Origin: Microcaldota archaeon | GTDB lineage: Archaea; Micrarchaeota; Micrarchaeia; Anstonellales; Anstonellaceae | Length of the DNA stretch: 12,104 nucleotides | Assembly: GCA_023248665.1 (NCBI GenBank) | Contig: JAHFEC010000024.1 | Coordinates: 1 to 12,104, forward strand | Reading direction: 5' to 3' | Shown: positions 5,321 through 12,104 of the stretch, piece after piece | Layout: each line of letters begins with the position of its first letter | Position numbering within the stretch: the stretch's first letter is position 1 | Program-made: the position numbers and the translations under genes | Notes under the pieces: model-generated | Told to the model about the DNA's origin: nothing | What the model saw: only the letters and a program-made list of their open reading frames with translations | Database searches by the model: none

Positions 5321-7888
5321 TTAGACGTCCATCTCGTCGCGCGGCTCGCTCGACGCGGCCGGCACGGCGGCTTTGGCCCCGGATTTCATGGGGTCGAGCG
5401 CGTCGCCCCCGTACAGGAATTGCACGACGGATCCGCGGCTGTCGCGCACCGAGAAATCGGGGGAAGTCACCATGTCCTGCAGGGCGTTGATCAGCCGGCG
5501 CTGCATGTAGCCGGACCGAGCCGTGCGGATGGCGGTGTTGACGAGCGACTCGCGGCCGCCCATCGAATGCTGGAAGAATTCGGTGGCCAGCAAGCCCTTG
5601 CGGAACGAGCTGGAGACGAACCCCCGGGCCGGGCCGCCGCGGTCGCCCCGCGCGAAATGCGGCAGGTTGCGCCCCCGGTAGCCGCGGTTGGGCCGCTTCG
5701 AGCGGACGGCCTGCTGGCCGACCATCGAGGCCATCTGGATGGCGTTCAGGAGCGAGCCACGGGCACCGATCTTGGACATGATGATCGACGTGTTGTCGGT
5801 GCCCATGTACTTTTCGACCAGCTCGCCGGACACGTCGCGGGTCTTGGACGTAATCGACATGATGCGGTCCTCGAGCGTCTCTTTGAGACTGCGCCCGGGG
5901 AGGCGCGCAAGCGTCTTGTTCTTGAATTGGGTGATCACGGACTCGATCTCGCGGCGCATGCTGTCCTGCAGGGTCTCGATCTTGCGGACCGCCTCTTCGG
6001 AGAGCGAATAGTTGGCCAGCGACACCGAGAAGCCCTGCCGCGTGATGGTGGCGATCTCCATCTTGGAGGAGCGGTCGAGGAACTGGCGCGCGGCGTCGGT
6101 GCCGCAGAGGTGGATGACGCGCTCGAGGATCTCGTCGAGCGCCCGGTTGTCCAGCGCGCCCGAGACGAGGATGCCGTTCTTGATCGCGATGTTGTTGTCC
6201 GGGTGCGGCGAGCCGTCGGCGAGTTTGCGGGTGAATTTGCTCATGATCGTGCAGGTGAGGCCGGAGGGCAGGAGGGTGGAGAAAAGGATCTTGCCCGACC
6301 ACATGTCCTTGCGGTCGGCGGGCGGCAGGCGCGTCACGCCGGAGGCCGCGAGGATCTGGCAGGCGTCCTCCTTGTCGAACTCGGTCTCCATGCGCGTGAG
6401 GAAGAAGGCGCCGGACACGTAGTCCTCCTGCGGTTTGATGAGCGATTTGCCGTGGCGGGGCGAGAGGATCTGGTCATGCACTTTCATGAGCATCTCGGCC
6501 TCGATGCGGGCCTCCTCGGACTGGATGACATGCAGGTTCATCTCGTCGCCGTCGAAGTCGGCGTTGTAAGGCGGGCAGACCAGCGGGTTGAGGCGCAGCG
6601 TCCGGCCCGGAAGAACGCGCACGGTGTGGCACATGATCGATATGCGGTGCAGGGAAGGCTGGCGGTTGAAGAGCACGGTGTCGCCGTCCATGAGCTGGCG
6701 CTCGACGACGGAGCCGGGCGCGAGGGTGTCGAGGATCTCCTGCCTCGTCGTCTCGGTGATGCGCACGCGCTTGCCGTCCGGGCGCACGACGTATTCGGCC
6801 ATGGGGTATTTCTCGGAAATGATGAACTGCTTGCACCACTCCATGTTCCATGTGGTGATCTTGACGGGCACGGTCATCTCCTCGGCGATGGCCATGGGCA
6901 CGCCGACGTCGTCGATGGAGATCATCGGGTCGGGCGAGATGACGGTGCGGGCCGAGAAGTTGACGCGCTTGCCCGAGAGGTTGTAGCGGAAGCGGCCCTC
7001 CTTGCCCTTGAGCCGCTGGCTGAGGGTCTTGAGCGGGCGGCCCGAGCGGTGGCGGGCGGCCGGGATGTTCGCGGTCTCGTTGTTGAAGTAGGTCGTGACG
7101 TGGTACTGCACCAGTTCCCAGAGATCTTCGATGATGAGCTGGGGCGCGCCGGCGTTGATGTTGGCCTCGAGACGCTGGTTGATGCGCATGATGTCCACCA
7201 GCTTGTGGGTCAGGTCATCTTCGGAGCGGTCGCCGGTCTCCAGCGTGATGGACGGGCGGACCGACACGGGCGGCACGAGAAGGGCGGTGATCACCATCCA
7301 CTCCGGGCGCGAGTACTTGGGGTCGAGGCCCAGCGCGGCGATGTCGGCGTCCGGCACGCCAGCGAGCCATTCGCGCACCTCGGTCGGGAGCATGATGTCC
7401 TTGCCCCGATAGAACGTGGTGGGCTTGAGCAGCTTGATCTCCTCGAGCTTGTGCTTGCAGTGCGGACAGCAGATGCGCCGGGCGGACGACTTGGCCGCCT
7501 TGGCCTCCGCGGCCGCCTCCTCTTCCTCGAGGGCGGTCATGACGTGTTCGGCCTGGGCCTTGTCCTTGACGAGGATGCGCTTGCAGGCCGGGCAGGTGTT
7601 CTTGAGCACGTGGAGCATGACGCGCGAGAATTCGGGGTGGATGACCGGGCGCACCAGCTCGATGTGCGCGAAGTGGCCGGGACAGGAGCGCAGCTTGCCG
7701 CCGCACGTCTTGCACTTGAGGCCGGGGTCGATGACGCCCATTCTCGGATCCACGAGCCCGCCGTCGATGGGGTAGGAATCGTCATTGTAGGTGTCCGGCA
7801 CCGTGATTTTCACGGCGGAAATCTTGCGCACCATCTCCGGCGAGAAGATGGAGAAGCGGATTTTGTCAATCATTTTCGAGACAACCAT
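5321..7888 (-). CDS. rpoA1: RNA polymerase subunit A' (RpoA1)
   Basis: This 855-residue protein is the N-terminal two-thirds of the largest RNA polymerase subunit, homologous to the start of bacterial beta'. It holds the catalytic Mg2+ site in PPYNADFDGDEMNLH, with Asp444, Asp446 and Asp448. Two zinc-binding sets are visible near the N-terminus: C59/C62/C69/H72 (CKTCGG...SCPGH) and C99/C102 with C141/C144. The bridge helix GRESLVNTAIRTARSGYMQRRL lies around residues 777-798. The subunit ends soon after FLYGGDALDPM with a short tail rich in Ala, Ser and acidic residues, which is the usual place for the A'/A'' split. The ATG at 7888 has GAGGT six nucleotides upstream (7899-7895). The gene begins 29 nt after rpoB' and its stop lies 10 nt before the rpoA'' ATG, so the polymerase genes are evidently co-transcribed. 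No intein is seen in this subunit. Confidence 0.97.
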   Translation of the reverse strand: MVVSKMIDKIRFSIFSPEMVRKISAVKITVPDTYNDDSYPIDGGLVDPRMGVIDPGLKCKTCGGKLRSCPGHFAHIELVRPVIHPEFSRVMLHVLKNTCPACKRILVKDKAQAEHVMTALEEEEAAAEAKAAKSSARRICCPHCKHKLEEIKLLKPTTFYRGKDIMLPTEVREWLAGVPDADIAALGLDPKYSRPEWMVITALLVPPVSVRPSITLETGDRSEDDLTHKLVDIMRINQRLEANINAGAPQLIIEDLWELVQYHVTTYFNNETANIPAARHRSGRPLKTLSQRLKGKEGRFRYNLSGKRVNFSARTVISPDPMISIDDVGVPMAIAEEMTVPVKITTWNMEWCKQFIISEKYPMAEYVVRPDGKRVRITETTRQEILDTLAPGSVVERQLMDGDTVLFNRQPSLHRISIMCHTVRVLPGRTLRLNPLVCPPYNADFDGDEMNLHVIQSEEARIEAEMLMKVHDQILSPRHGKSLIKPQEDYVSGAFFLTRMETEFDKEDACQILAASGVTRLPPADRKDMWSGKILFSTLLPSGLTCTIMSKFTRKLADGSPHPDNNIAIKNGILVSGALDNRALDEILERVIHLCGTDAARQFLDRSSKMEIATITRQGFSVSLANYSLSEEAVRKIETLQDSMRREIESVITQFKNKTLARLPGRSLKETLEDRIMSITSKTRDVSGELVEKYMGTDNTSIIMSKIGARGSLLNAIQMASMVGQQAVRSKRPNRGYRGRNLPHFARGDRGGPARGFVSSSFRKGLLATEFFQHSMGGRESLVNTAIRTARSGYMQRRLINALQDMVTSPDFSVRDSRGSVVQFLYGGDALDPMKSGAKAAVPAASSEPRDEMDV

Positions 7889-7917
7889 AGAAAAACCTCA
7901 ACGCTATTCCTTGGCCC

Positions 7918-9780
7918 TCAAGCCTTGTCCCTCATCATCAGCCTCGGGAAGATGCCGATGGCCTTGATCTCGTCGAGCAGCAGCTTGAACGCATAGCTCA
8001 TCTCCACGAGGTGCAATTCCGAATTCGTGTCGCAGAGCGGGCAGTACTGCTGGTTCTTGACGTGGTCCTTGACGGCGATGGAGCCGCACTTGGAACAGAC
8101 CAGCTCGTGCGTGAGGTCCGACTCTTCGAGCAGCCGCTCGCGGATCAGCATGGACGCGCCGTAGCCGATGAGGCAGTCGCGCTCCATCTCGCCGAAACGC
8201 AGGCCGCCTTCGCGGGCGCGCCCTTCGGTCGGCTGGTGCGTCAAGAGCTGCACCGGGCCGCGCGAGCGCACGTGCATCTTGTTGGACACGAGGTGGTGGA
8301 GCTTCTGGTAGTAGATCACGCCGATGTAGATCTTGGCCTTGATGGCCTGCCCGCTCTTGCCGTCGTAGAGCACTTCCTCGCCGTATTCGTCGAATCCGAG
8401 CGCCTTCATCTGGGCGCGGTACTTGTCCTCCTTGTCGCCCAGGAACGCGGTCGCGTCGCCGAACTCGCCCGAGAAGCACGCGGCCTTTCCGCCCAGCATC
8501 TCCAGGAGATGGCCGGCCGTCATGCGCGAGGGGATGGCATGCGGGTTGATGATCAGGTCCGGCACGATGCCGTCCTTGGTGAAGGGCATGTCCTCCTGCG
8601 CGAGGCGGAGGCCGATGACGCCCTTCTGTCCGTGGCGGCTGGCGAACTTGTCGCCCTGCTCGGGGATCTTGTTCGAGCGCACGCGGGCCTTGACCAGCCG
8701 GTTGCCGGCCAGCGAATCGGTGACGCACACCGAGTCCACGAGGCCTTCCTCGCCGGACTTGATGGCCAGCGAGTTCTCGCGCTTCTTCTCCTCCACCATG
8801 CCGAACACGGAGATCTCCTCGAGGAACCGGGGCGGGGAGGTCTTGCCCACGAGCACGTCCTTGGAATGGACCTCGGACTCGGGCAGGACGATGCCGTCGT
8901 CGGAGAGGAAGCGGTAGGCTTTCTCCTCGCGGTAGCCCTGGCAGGTGACCGGCGGAATCTCGAACTTGTCGTGCTGGCCGCCGGGGTAGCGGCGCTCCTC
9001 GGTCTCGTGCGATTTGTAGAACACCGTGCGCCCGAGGCCGCGGTCGATGGCCGAGCGGTTCATGACCACCGCGTCGGACGAGTTGTAGCCGAGCATCGAG
9101 GTGACGGCCACCACGAAATTCTGGCCGGCCGCGTGCTCCTGGAACTTGAGGATCTTGTAGGGGCGGGTCTGCACCAGCGGCTGCTGGGGATAGTACATGA
9201 CGTGCGCGCGGCTGTCGGTGCGCTGGTTGAAGTTGAGGGTGTAGGTGCCCAAGGATTGCTTGGCCATGGCGCAGGCCATGGTGATACGGGGCGAGGAGTT
9301 GTACTCCACGTACGGGAGCACGGACACCGTCACGCCGGTGATGGTGACCGGGTCAATCTCAAGGTGCGTGGTCTTGGGCGTGATGTCCTCTTTTCGCAGC
9401 GCGATCAGGGTCCCTTCCTCCTCTTCGGCGTCGAGGTATTCGATGACGCCCAGCGAGACGAGCTTGCCCCAGCTCATCTGGCCGCTTTTGAGCTGCTCGA
9501 TCATCTCGTCGGTCAGCAGGCTTTGCCCGTTCTCGACGACCAGATAGGGACGGCGGGCGCGTCCGGAATCGGAATTGATGACCAAGTCGTGGCTCTTGCG
9601 GTTGAAATAGAAATTGACGCCCATCGGCAGCTGGCCGGCGCGGCGCTGGGCGCGCAGATTCCCGAGCGCCTGCTCGCCGTCCTGCACCCAGCCCACGAGC
9701 CGGCCGTTCAGGAGCACCGAGATCTTCTTGCCCTCCTCGTTTTTCGGGACGGGCGGCCTGCGTTTTCTTTTCAATGCCAT
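7918..9780 (-). CDS. rpoB1: RNA polymerase subunit B' (RpoB1)
   Basis: This 620-residue protein is the C-terminal part of the second-largest subunit (bacterial beta), as found in Archaea with a split rpoB. It carries the wall, hybrid-binding and clamp-contacting regions. The sequence shows RPYKILKFQEHAAGQNFVVAV and GYNSSDAVVMNRSAIDRGLG. GDKFASRHGQKG (376-387) supplies the conserved Lys and His near the active centre. A C-terminal zinc ribbon has C562/C565 and C580/C583, followed by ELHLVEMSYAFKLLLDEIKAIGI. The length is normal for a split B'. The ATG at 9780 has GGGGAT six nucleotides upstream (9792-9787). It lies 84 nt after rpoB'' and 29 nt before rpoA', in the same operon. Confidence 0.97.
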   Translation of the reverse strand: MALKRKRRPPVPKNEEGKKISVLLNGRLVGWVQDGEQALGNLRAQRRAGQLPMGVNFYFNRKSHDLVINSDSGRARRPYLVVENGQSLLTDEMIEQLKSGQMSWGKLVSLGVIEYLDAEEEEGTLIALRKEDITPKTTHLEIDPVTITGVTVSVLPYVEYNSSPRITMACAMAKQSLGTYTLNFNQRTDSRAHVMYYPQQPLVQTRPYKILKFQEHAAGQNFVVAVTSMLGYNSSDAVVMNRSAIDRGLGRTVFYKSHETEERRYPGGQHDKFEIPPVTCQGYREEKAYRFLSDDGIVLPESEVHSKDVLVGKTSPPRFLEEISVFGMVEEKKRENSLAIKSGEEGLVDSVCVTDSLAGNRLVKARVRSNKIPEQGDKFASRHGQKGVIGLRLAQEDMPFTKDGIVPDLIINPHAIPSRMTAGHLLEMLGGKAACFSGEFGDATAFLGDKEDKYRAQMKALGFDEYGEEVLYDGKSGQAIKAKIYIGVIYYQKLHHLVSNKMHVRSRGPVQLLTHQPTEGRAREGGLRFGEMERDCLIGYGASMLIRERLLEESDLTHELVCSKCGSIAVKDHVKNQQYCPLCDTNSELHLVEMSYAFKLLLDEIKAIGIFPRLMMRDKA

Positions 9781-9864
9781 AAGGATATCCCCTTGTCATC
9801 ATTGGTCTTTTCAGATTATGAGCGGTTGAGTGGTATTCGCGGTTGCGCGCGCTTCGGACTTTCT

Positions 9865-11334
9865 TTAGGGCTGGACGGGTTTCATGCCCATCTTGAGCAG
9901 GGCCTGCTCCACGCCGCTCTCGTTCTCCCCGGTCGAGATTTCGTTGAAGAGCGCCATGTTCTTGACCAGCGCGCACGACGGCCCTTCGGGCGATTCGTTC
10001 GGGCAGAGCTTGCCCCAGTGCGTGCCGTGCAAGTCGCGGGCCTTGAAGTGCGGGTGCTTGCGCGAAAGGGGCGAGATGATGCGCCTCAGGTGCGACATGG
10101 ATGAGAGGAACGACGTGCGGTCCAGGAGCTGCGAGATGCCCGTCTGGCCGGCGATCCAGTTGCCCGTGGCCATGGAATAACGGATGCGGTCGGAGAGGGC
10201 GTCGGGGCGCACGAGCGTCTGCACCGCGAGGCGCCGGCCGCGCGCGTCGGCGCGCCCGGCCTGATACGAGATGTCCTTGACCAGGAACTGGAAAGCGTAG
10301 CGGAAGAGCTCGTCCATCAGGTCGCCCGCGAGCTTGATGCGCTTGTTGGCGTAATGGTCCTTGTCGTCGGGCGGCAGGCGCTTGTTGGCCACGAGGATCG
10401 CGCGCTCGGCCATCTTGGCCAGGTATCGGGCTTTGGCGACGCGGTCGGCCGGCTCGGTGCCGATGTGCGGCAGAAGATAAGTGTCCAGCAAAACTTCGGC
10501 GCGCTTGATGCGGTATTCCTCGCTCTGGCCCGGCGCGGCCTTCTTGCCGACGTAATCGAGCGCGTCCTCCTTCTTCTTGGTGAGGTCTTCCTCCATGTTG
10601 AGCAAGAGGTCGTTGATGATCTGGGGGTCGTCCGAGAACGCCTTCTTGATCTCGTCGTTGGATTCGAGGCCCAGCGCGCGCATGACGGCGATCAGCGAGA
10701 GGTCCTTGGGCGCAGCCGGGAAGACACAGTGCAAGAGACCCTCCTGCGTGCGCTCGACGATGGAGCGGGCGCGGAACGAATAGCGGGTCGAGAACACCTT
10801 GGCGATGACGAGCTTCTTGTCTTTCTCAAAAGTGCAGATGATGCGGTTGGGCGCGAGATCCTCGATCGAGGTCAGGACGCGCTCGGAGCCGTTGATGATG
10901 AAGTAGCCGCCCGGATCGGCCGGGTCCTCGCCGCCGGCGATGAGCTCCTCCTCGGTCATGTTGTCGAGGTGGCAGAGCTTGGACTTGATCATGACCGGCA
11001 TCTCGCCGACGTACACTTCGGAGAACATCTTCTTCTCGACGCCGTTGTAGATCGGGACGATCTCGAGGAAGATGGGGGAAGCGTAGGTGAGGTTGCGCGC
11101 GCGGGCCTCGGAGGGCAGGATGGTGCGCTGCGAGCCGTCGGCCTCGATGACCTTGGGCTTGTCCAGACGCACGCGCCCGAGATGGAGCTCGAACCCCTCG
11201 ATGGAGGGCTTGATGACGCCGATGCGGTCGATCATCTGCTGCATGCCGAAATCCACGAACTTGTTGTAGGAATCCAGATGCTGCTTGACGAGGCTGTTTT
11301 CGCGGAAATATGCGGGGAGGAGTTCTTTGGTCAT
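9865..11334 (-). CDS. rpoB2: RNA polymerase subunit B'' (RpoB2)
   Basis: This 489-residue protein is the N-terminal part of the second-largest polymerase subunit (protrusion and lobe), encoded separately as in many Euryarchaeota. Diagnostic segments are LLPAYFRENSLVKQHLDSYNKFVDFG at the N-terminus, GGYFIINGSERVLTSIEDLAPN (142 onward), and the fork-loop end with RDLHGTHWGKLCPNESPEGPSCALVKNMA (about 433-461). The ATG at 11334 is preferred to an in-frame ATG at 11340. GGTGA (11345-11341) abuts the first ATG but lies six nucleotides before the second, and family alignments start close to MTKELLPAYF. The gene begins 87 nt after the rpoH stop, and 84 nt separate it from rpoB'. No separate strong promoter is seen, so it is probably co-transcribed with rpoH. 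Confidence 0.96.
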   Translation of the reverse strand: MTKELLPAYFRENSLVKQHLDSYNKFVDFGMQQMIDRIGVIKPSIEGFELHLGRVRLDKPKVIEADGSQRTILPSEARARNLTYASPIFLEIVPIYNGVEKKMFSEVYVGEMPVMIKSKLCHLDNMTEEELIAGGEDPADPGGYFIINGSERVLTSIEDLAPNRIICTFEKDKKLVIAKVFSTRYSFRARSIVERTQEGLLHCVFPAAPKDLSLIAVMRALGLESNDEIKKAFSDDPQIINDLLLNMEEDLTKKKEDALDYVGKKAAPGQSEEYRIKRAEVLLDTYLLPHIGTEPADRVAKARYLAKMAERAILVANKRLPPDDKDHYANKRIKLAGDLMDELFRYAFQFLVKDISYQAGRADARGRRLAVQTLVRPDALSDRIRYSMATGNWIAGQTGISQLLDRTSFLSSMSHLRRIISPLSRKHPHFKARDLHGTHWGKLCPNESPEGPSCALVKNMALFNEISTGENESGVEQALLKMGMKPVQP

Positions 11335-11340
11335 AAACAT

Positions 11341-11345
11341 TCACC
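11341..11345 (-). promoter_or_regulatory. Shine-Dalgarno site deciding the rpoB'' start
   Basis: GGTGA touches the ATG at 11340 with no spacing, which would be non-functional, but sits six nucleotides before the ATG at 11334. This matches the uS12 spacing. Confidence 0.6.
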
Positions 11346-11421
11346 TGCCGATGCTGAAGCCCCGCCGACGTGCGCCAACCGGCAACAGGTCTTGTAAGGG
11401 CGTATGGATGGAGGATGGGCT

Positions 11422-11661
11422 CTAATCTTCGATGACGCGGCGGAAATAATCATAGTCTCCGCTGAGGTCTTTGCGCTTGATTCGGATCAGATCGCCGACC
11501 GAAGCCTCGAGGCCGACCAATGCAGGATCGGTCCGCTTTATCTTCGGGAGCTGAGCTTCGCTGATGTTGAATTTTTCGAGGATCTTCTTCTTTTCATCGT
11601 CGGGAAGGACGATATGCTCGGGACGCAATTGGTGGGGTAAGCTTTCCGCTTTCTTGGTCAA
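11422..11661 (-). CDS. rpoH: RNA polymerase subunit H (RpoH)
   Basis: This 79-residue protein is archaeal RpoH, the equivalent of the C-terminal domain of eukaryotic Rpb5, located at the lower jaw of the polymerase. The family pattern is clear: LRPEHIVLPDDEKKKILEKF (helix), NISEAQLPKIKRTDPAL, then GDLIRIKRKD and YDYFRRVIE at the end. The start is a TTG at 11661, with GGTGTT just upstream (11670-11665). No ATG exists in this frame near the N-terminus, and an ATT at 11676 is the only other near-cognate codon. It is the first gene of the polymerase operon, with TATA-like sequences upstream, and rpoB'' follows. Confidence 0.9.
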   Translation of the reverse strand: MTKKAESLPHQLRPEHIVLPDDEKKKILEKFNISEAQLPKIKRTDPALVGLEASVGDLIRIKRKDLSGDYDYFRRVIED

Positions 11662-11721
11662 AGAAACACCGCTAATCCTTAAGGTAGTGCTTATGCGAGG
11701 CTATCATTAAGGAGATGAAGG

Positions 11722-11732
11722 TTTAAAAAGGT
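11722..11732 (-). promoter_or_regulatory. Likely TATA box of the rpoH-rpoA'' operon
   Basis: On the minus strand CCTTTTTAAAC is centred near 11726. Transcription would start around 11700, about 40 nt before the rpoH TTG, leaving room for its Shine-Dalgarno site. A second AT-rich stretch (TTAATGAT, 11710-11703) could serve instead and would start the RNA near 11680. No clear BRE is visible for either. Confidence 0.45.
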
Positions 11733-11821
11733 TCTGAGAAGAGCGGAATCGCCCCCGGGGCATGAGGACCGCCCGCCCGCGCAAAAGAACGGTTAAGCTC
11801 TGGCCTTCGCGCCCCTGAAAG

Positions 11822-11830
11822 CAAAAAAAC
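11822..11830 (-). terminator. T-tract terminator after the toxin gene
   Basis: The minus strand has an uninterrupted T7 at 11829-11823 downstream of the RelE-like gene and upstream of the rpoH promoter. A 6-bp inverted repeat, GGCTGA (11852-11857) and TCAGCC (11873-11878), lies about 20 nt before it. It would insulate the polymerase operon from transcription of the toxin unit. Confidence 0.45.
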
Positions 11831-11846
11831 GTTAGAGGCCGAAACC

Positions 11847-11927
11847 TTAGCGGCTGATGTATCCTTTGGCCCTCAGCCAGTCCGCCTGGATGTGGTTGTA
11901 GCGCCAGATAATAAGGGGGAAAATCAC
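11847..11927 (-). other. Short 26-codon reading frame or coding remnant after the toxin gene
   Basis: Directly after the toxin stop (TGA-GTG) the same frame continues from a GTG for 26 codons and then stops. The C-terminal part reads WRYNHIQADWLRAKGYISR, which has normal-looking protein composition. It could be a tiny coupled gene, a read-through extension, or the worn C-terminus of a former gene. I do not recognise it and there is no good Shine-Dalgarno site. Confidence 0.25.
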
Positions 11928-12104
11928 TCAACGATAAACAACATCCCGCTTCTCGAAGTCAAGAAGATGAAGCTCGTCCCCAATCACGCAATAGATAATC
12001 CGGAAAGGGGGCACCCATACCGTCCGCTCGCCTTTGCGGTTGAAACGCAATGGTTTGCCGATATCGGGTTTCTCGACGATTTCGCATATCTGAATCTTAA
12101 TCCG
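11928..12104 (-). CDS. RelE/ParE-superfamily toxin, C-terminal part
   Basis: The last 58 codons of a gene entering from the right edge are visible. The pattern EKPDIGKPLRFNRKGERTVWV, then PFRIIYCVIGDELHLLDFEKRDVVYR, is the C-terminal half of the RelE/ParE fold. It has the GKPLR strand, the basic KGER turn, the FRIIY strand and the final [HR]RD-VY motif. RelE-type members cut mRNA on the ribosome, while ParE-type members poison DNA gyrase. The active-site residues visible here do not decide between them. Family members usually pair with a small antitoxin gene, which would have to lie outside the window to the right since nothing fitting is seen downstream. It is probably a separate transcription unit, ended by the T-tract at 11823-11829. 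Confidence 0.75.
   Translation of the reverse strand, partial: RIKIQICEIVEKPDIGKPLRFNRKGERTVWVPPFRIIYCVIGDELHLLDFEKRDVVYR

Noticed and set aside
4730..7996. A 1088-residue open frame on the plus strand, opposite rpoA' and rpoA''
   Set aside because: It is antisense to convincing polymerase genes, has the Arg-, Ala- and Gly-rich composition typical of GC-rich shadows, and shows no domain or Shine-Dalgarno site.
8011..10104. A 697-residue open frame on the plus strand, opposite rpoB' and rpoB''
   Set aside because: It is a reverse-complement shadow of conserved genes with a low-complexity Val/Leu/Ala/Asp/Gly/His composition and no recognisable motif.
10354..11397. Plus-strand 347-residue frame opposite rpoB''
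   Set aside because: It has the same antisense shadow character and no start signals.
11735..11930. Possible tRNA or C/D-box RNA in the toxin-rpoH spacer
   Set aside because: I looked for a cloverleaf with a GGTTC-type T-arm and for paired C and D boxes. Only isolated partial matches were seen and no folding satisfied the arms.
11707..11931. A 74-residue minus-strand frame between the toxin and rpoH
   Set aside because: It has an Arg- and Pro-rich composition, spans the terminator and promoter signals, lacks a Shine-Dalgarno site and is in a different frame from the WRYNH peptide.

Overview
The window is archaeal. Every convincing gene is on the minus strand, so the transcript reads from high to low coordinates. 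The backbone is the RNA polymerase / small ribosomal protein operon in a classical archaeal order: rpoH, rpoB'' (rpoB2), rpoB' (rpoB1), rpoA' (rpoA1), rpoA'' (rpoA2), eL30, an unrecognised gene, nusA, uS12 and uS7. Splitting of both large polymerase subunits (A'/A'' and B''/B'), the archaeal Shine-Dalgarno sequence GGTGAT, and a class III (archaeal pilin-type) signal peptide all support Archaea. The DNA is GC-rich. No elongation factor 2 gene follows uS7, although many Euryarchaeota have one there. A DPANN-type lineage is possible, but that is inference and no 16S rRNA gene is present to test it.

Layout from the right edge: a RelE/ParE-family toxin C-terminus enters the window (11928-12104). 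A spacer follows with a T-rich terminator and a likely promoter. The polymerase block runs 11661-2857, with short gaps and good Shine-Dalgarno sites. A 150-nt gap (2707-2856) carries the best TATA box in the window and two GC-rich hairpins. The eL30 / unknown / nusA / uS12 / uS7 block runs 2706-236. A 14-bp perfect hairpin lies between nusA and uS12. After uS7 a run of T-tracts looks like the operon terminator. The 5' end of a pilin-like gene leaves the window at position 1.

The main oddity is a 483-residue intein with a LAGLIDADG endonuclease inside RpoA''. It sits exactly in the catalytic trigger-loop helix (GTQM / TMRTFH), so RNA polymerase activity should depend on protein splicing. Other points are a 179-residue orphan gene inserted between eL30 and nusA, an unusually short A'' N-terminus, and substitutions in the normally near-invariant decoding loops of uS12. 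Two genes share an ATG-TTT-ATG twin start in which Shine-Dalgarno spacing favours the second ATG.

Functionally, the window supplies the catalytic core of RNA polymerase (A', A'', B', B'' and H), a transcription factor that probably acts on it (NusA), and ribosomal proteins of both subunits. The flanking toxin and pilin genes are unrelated accessory functions.
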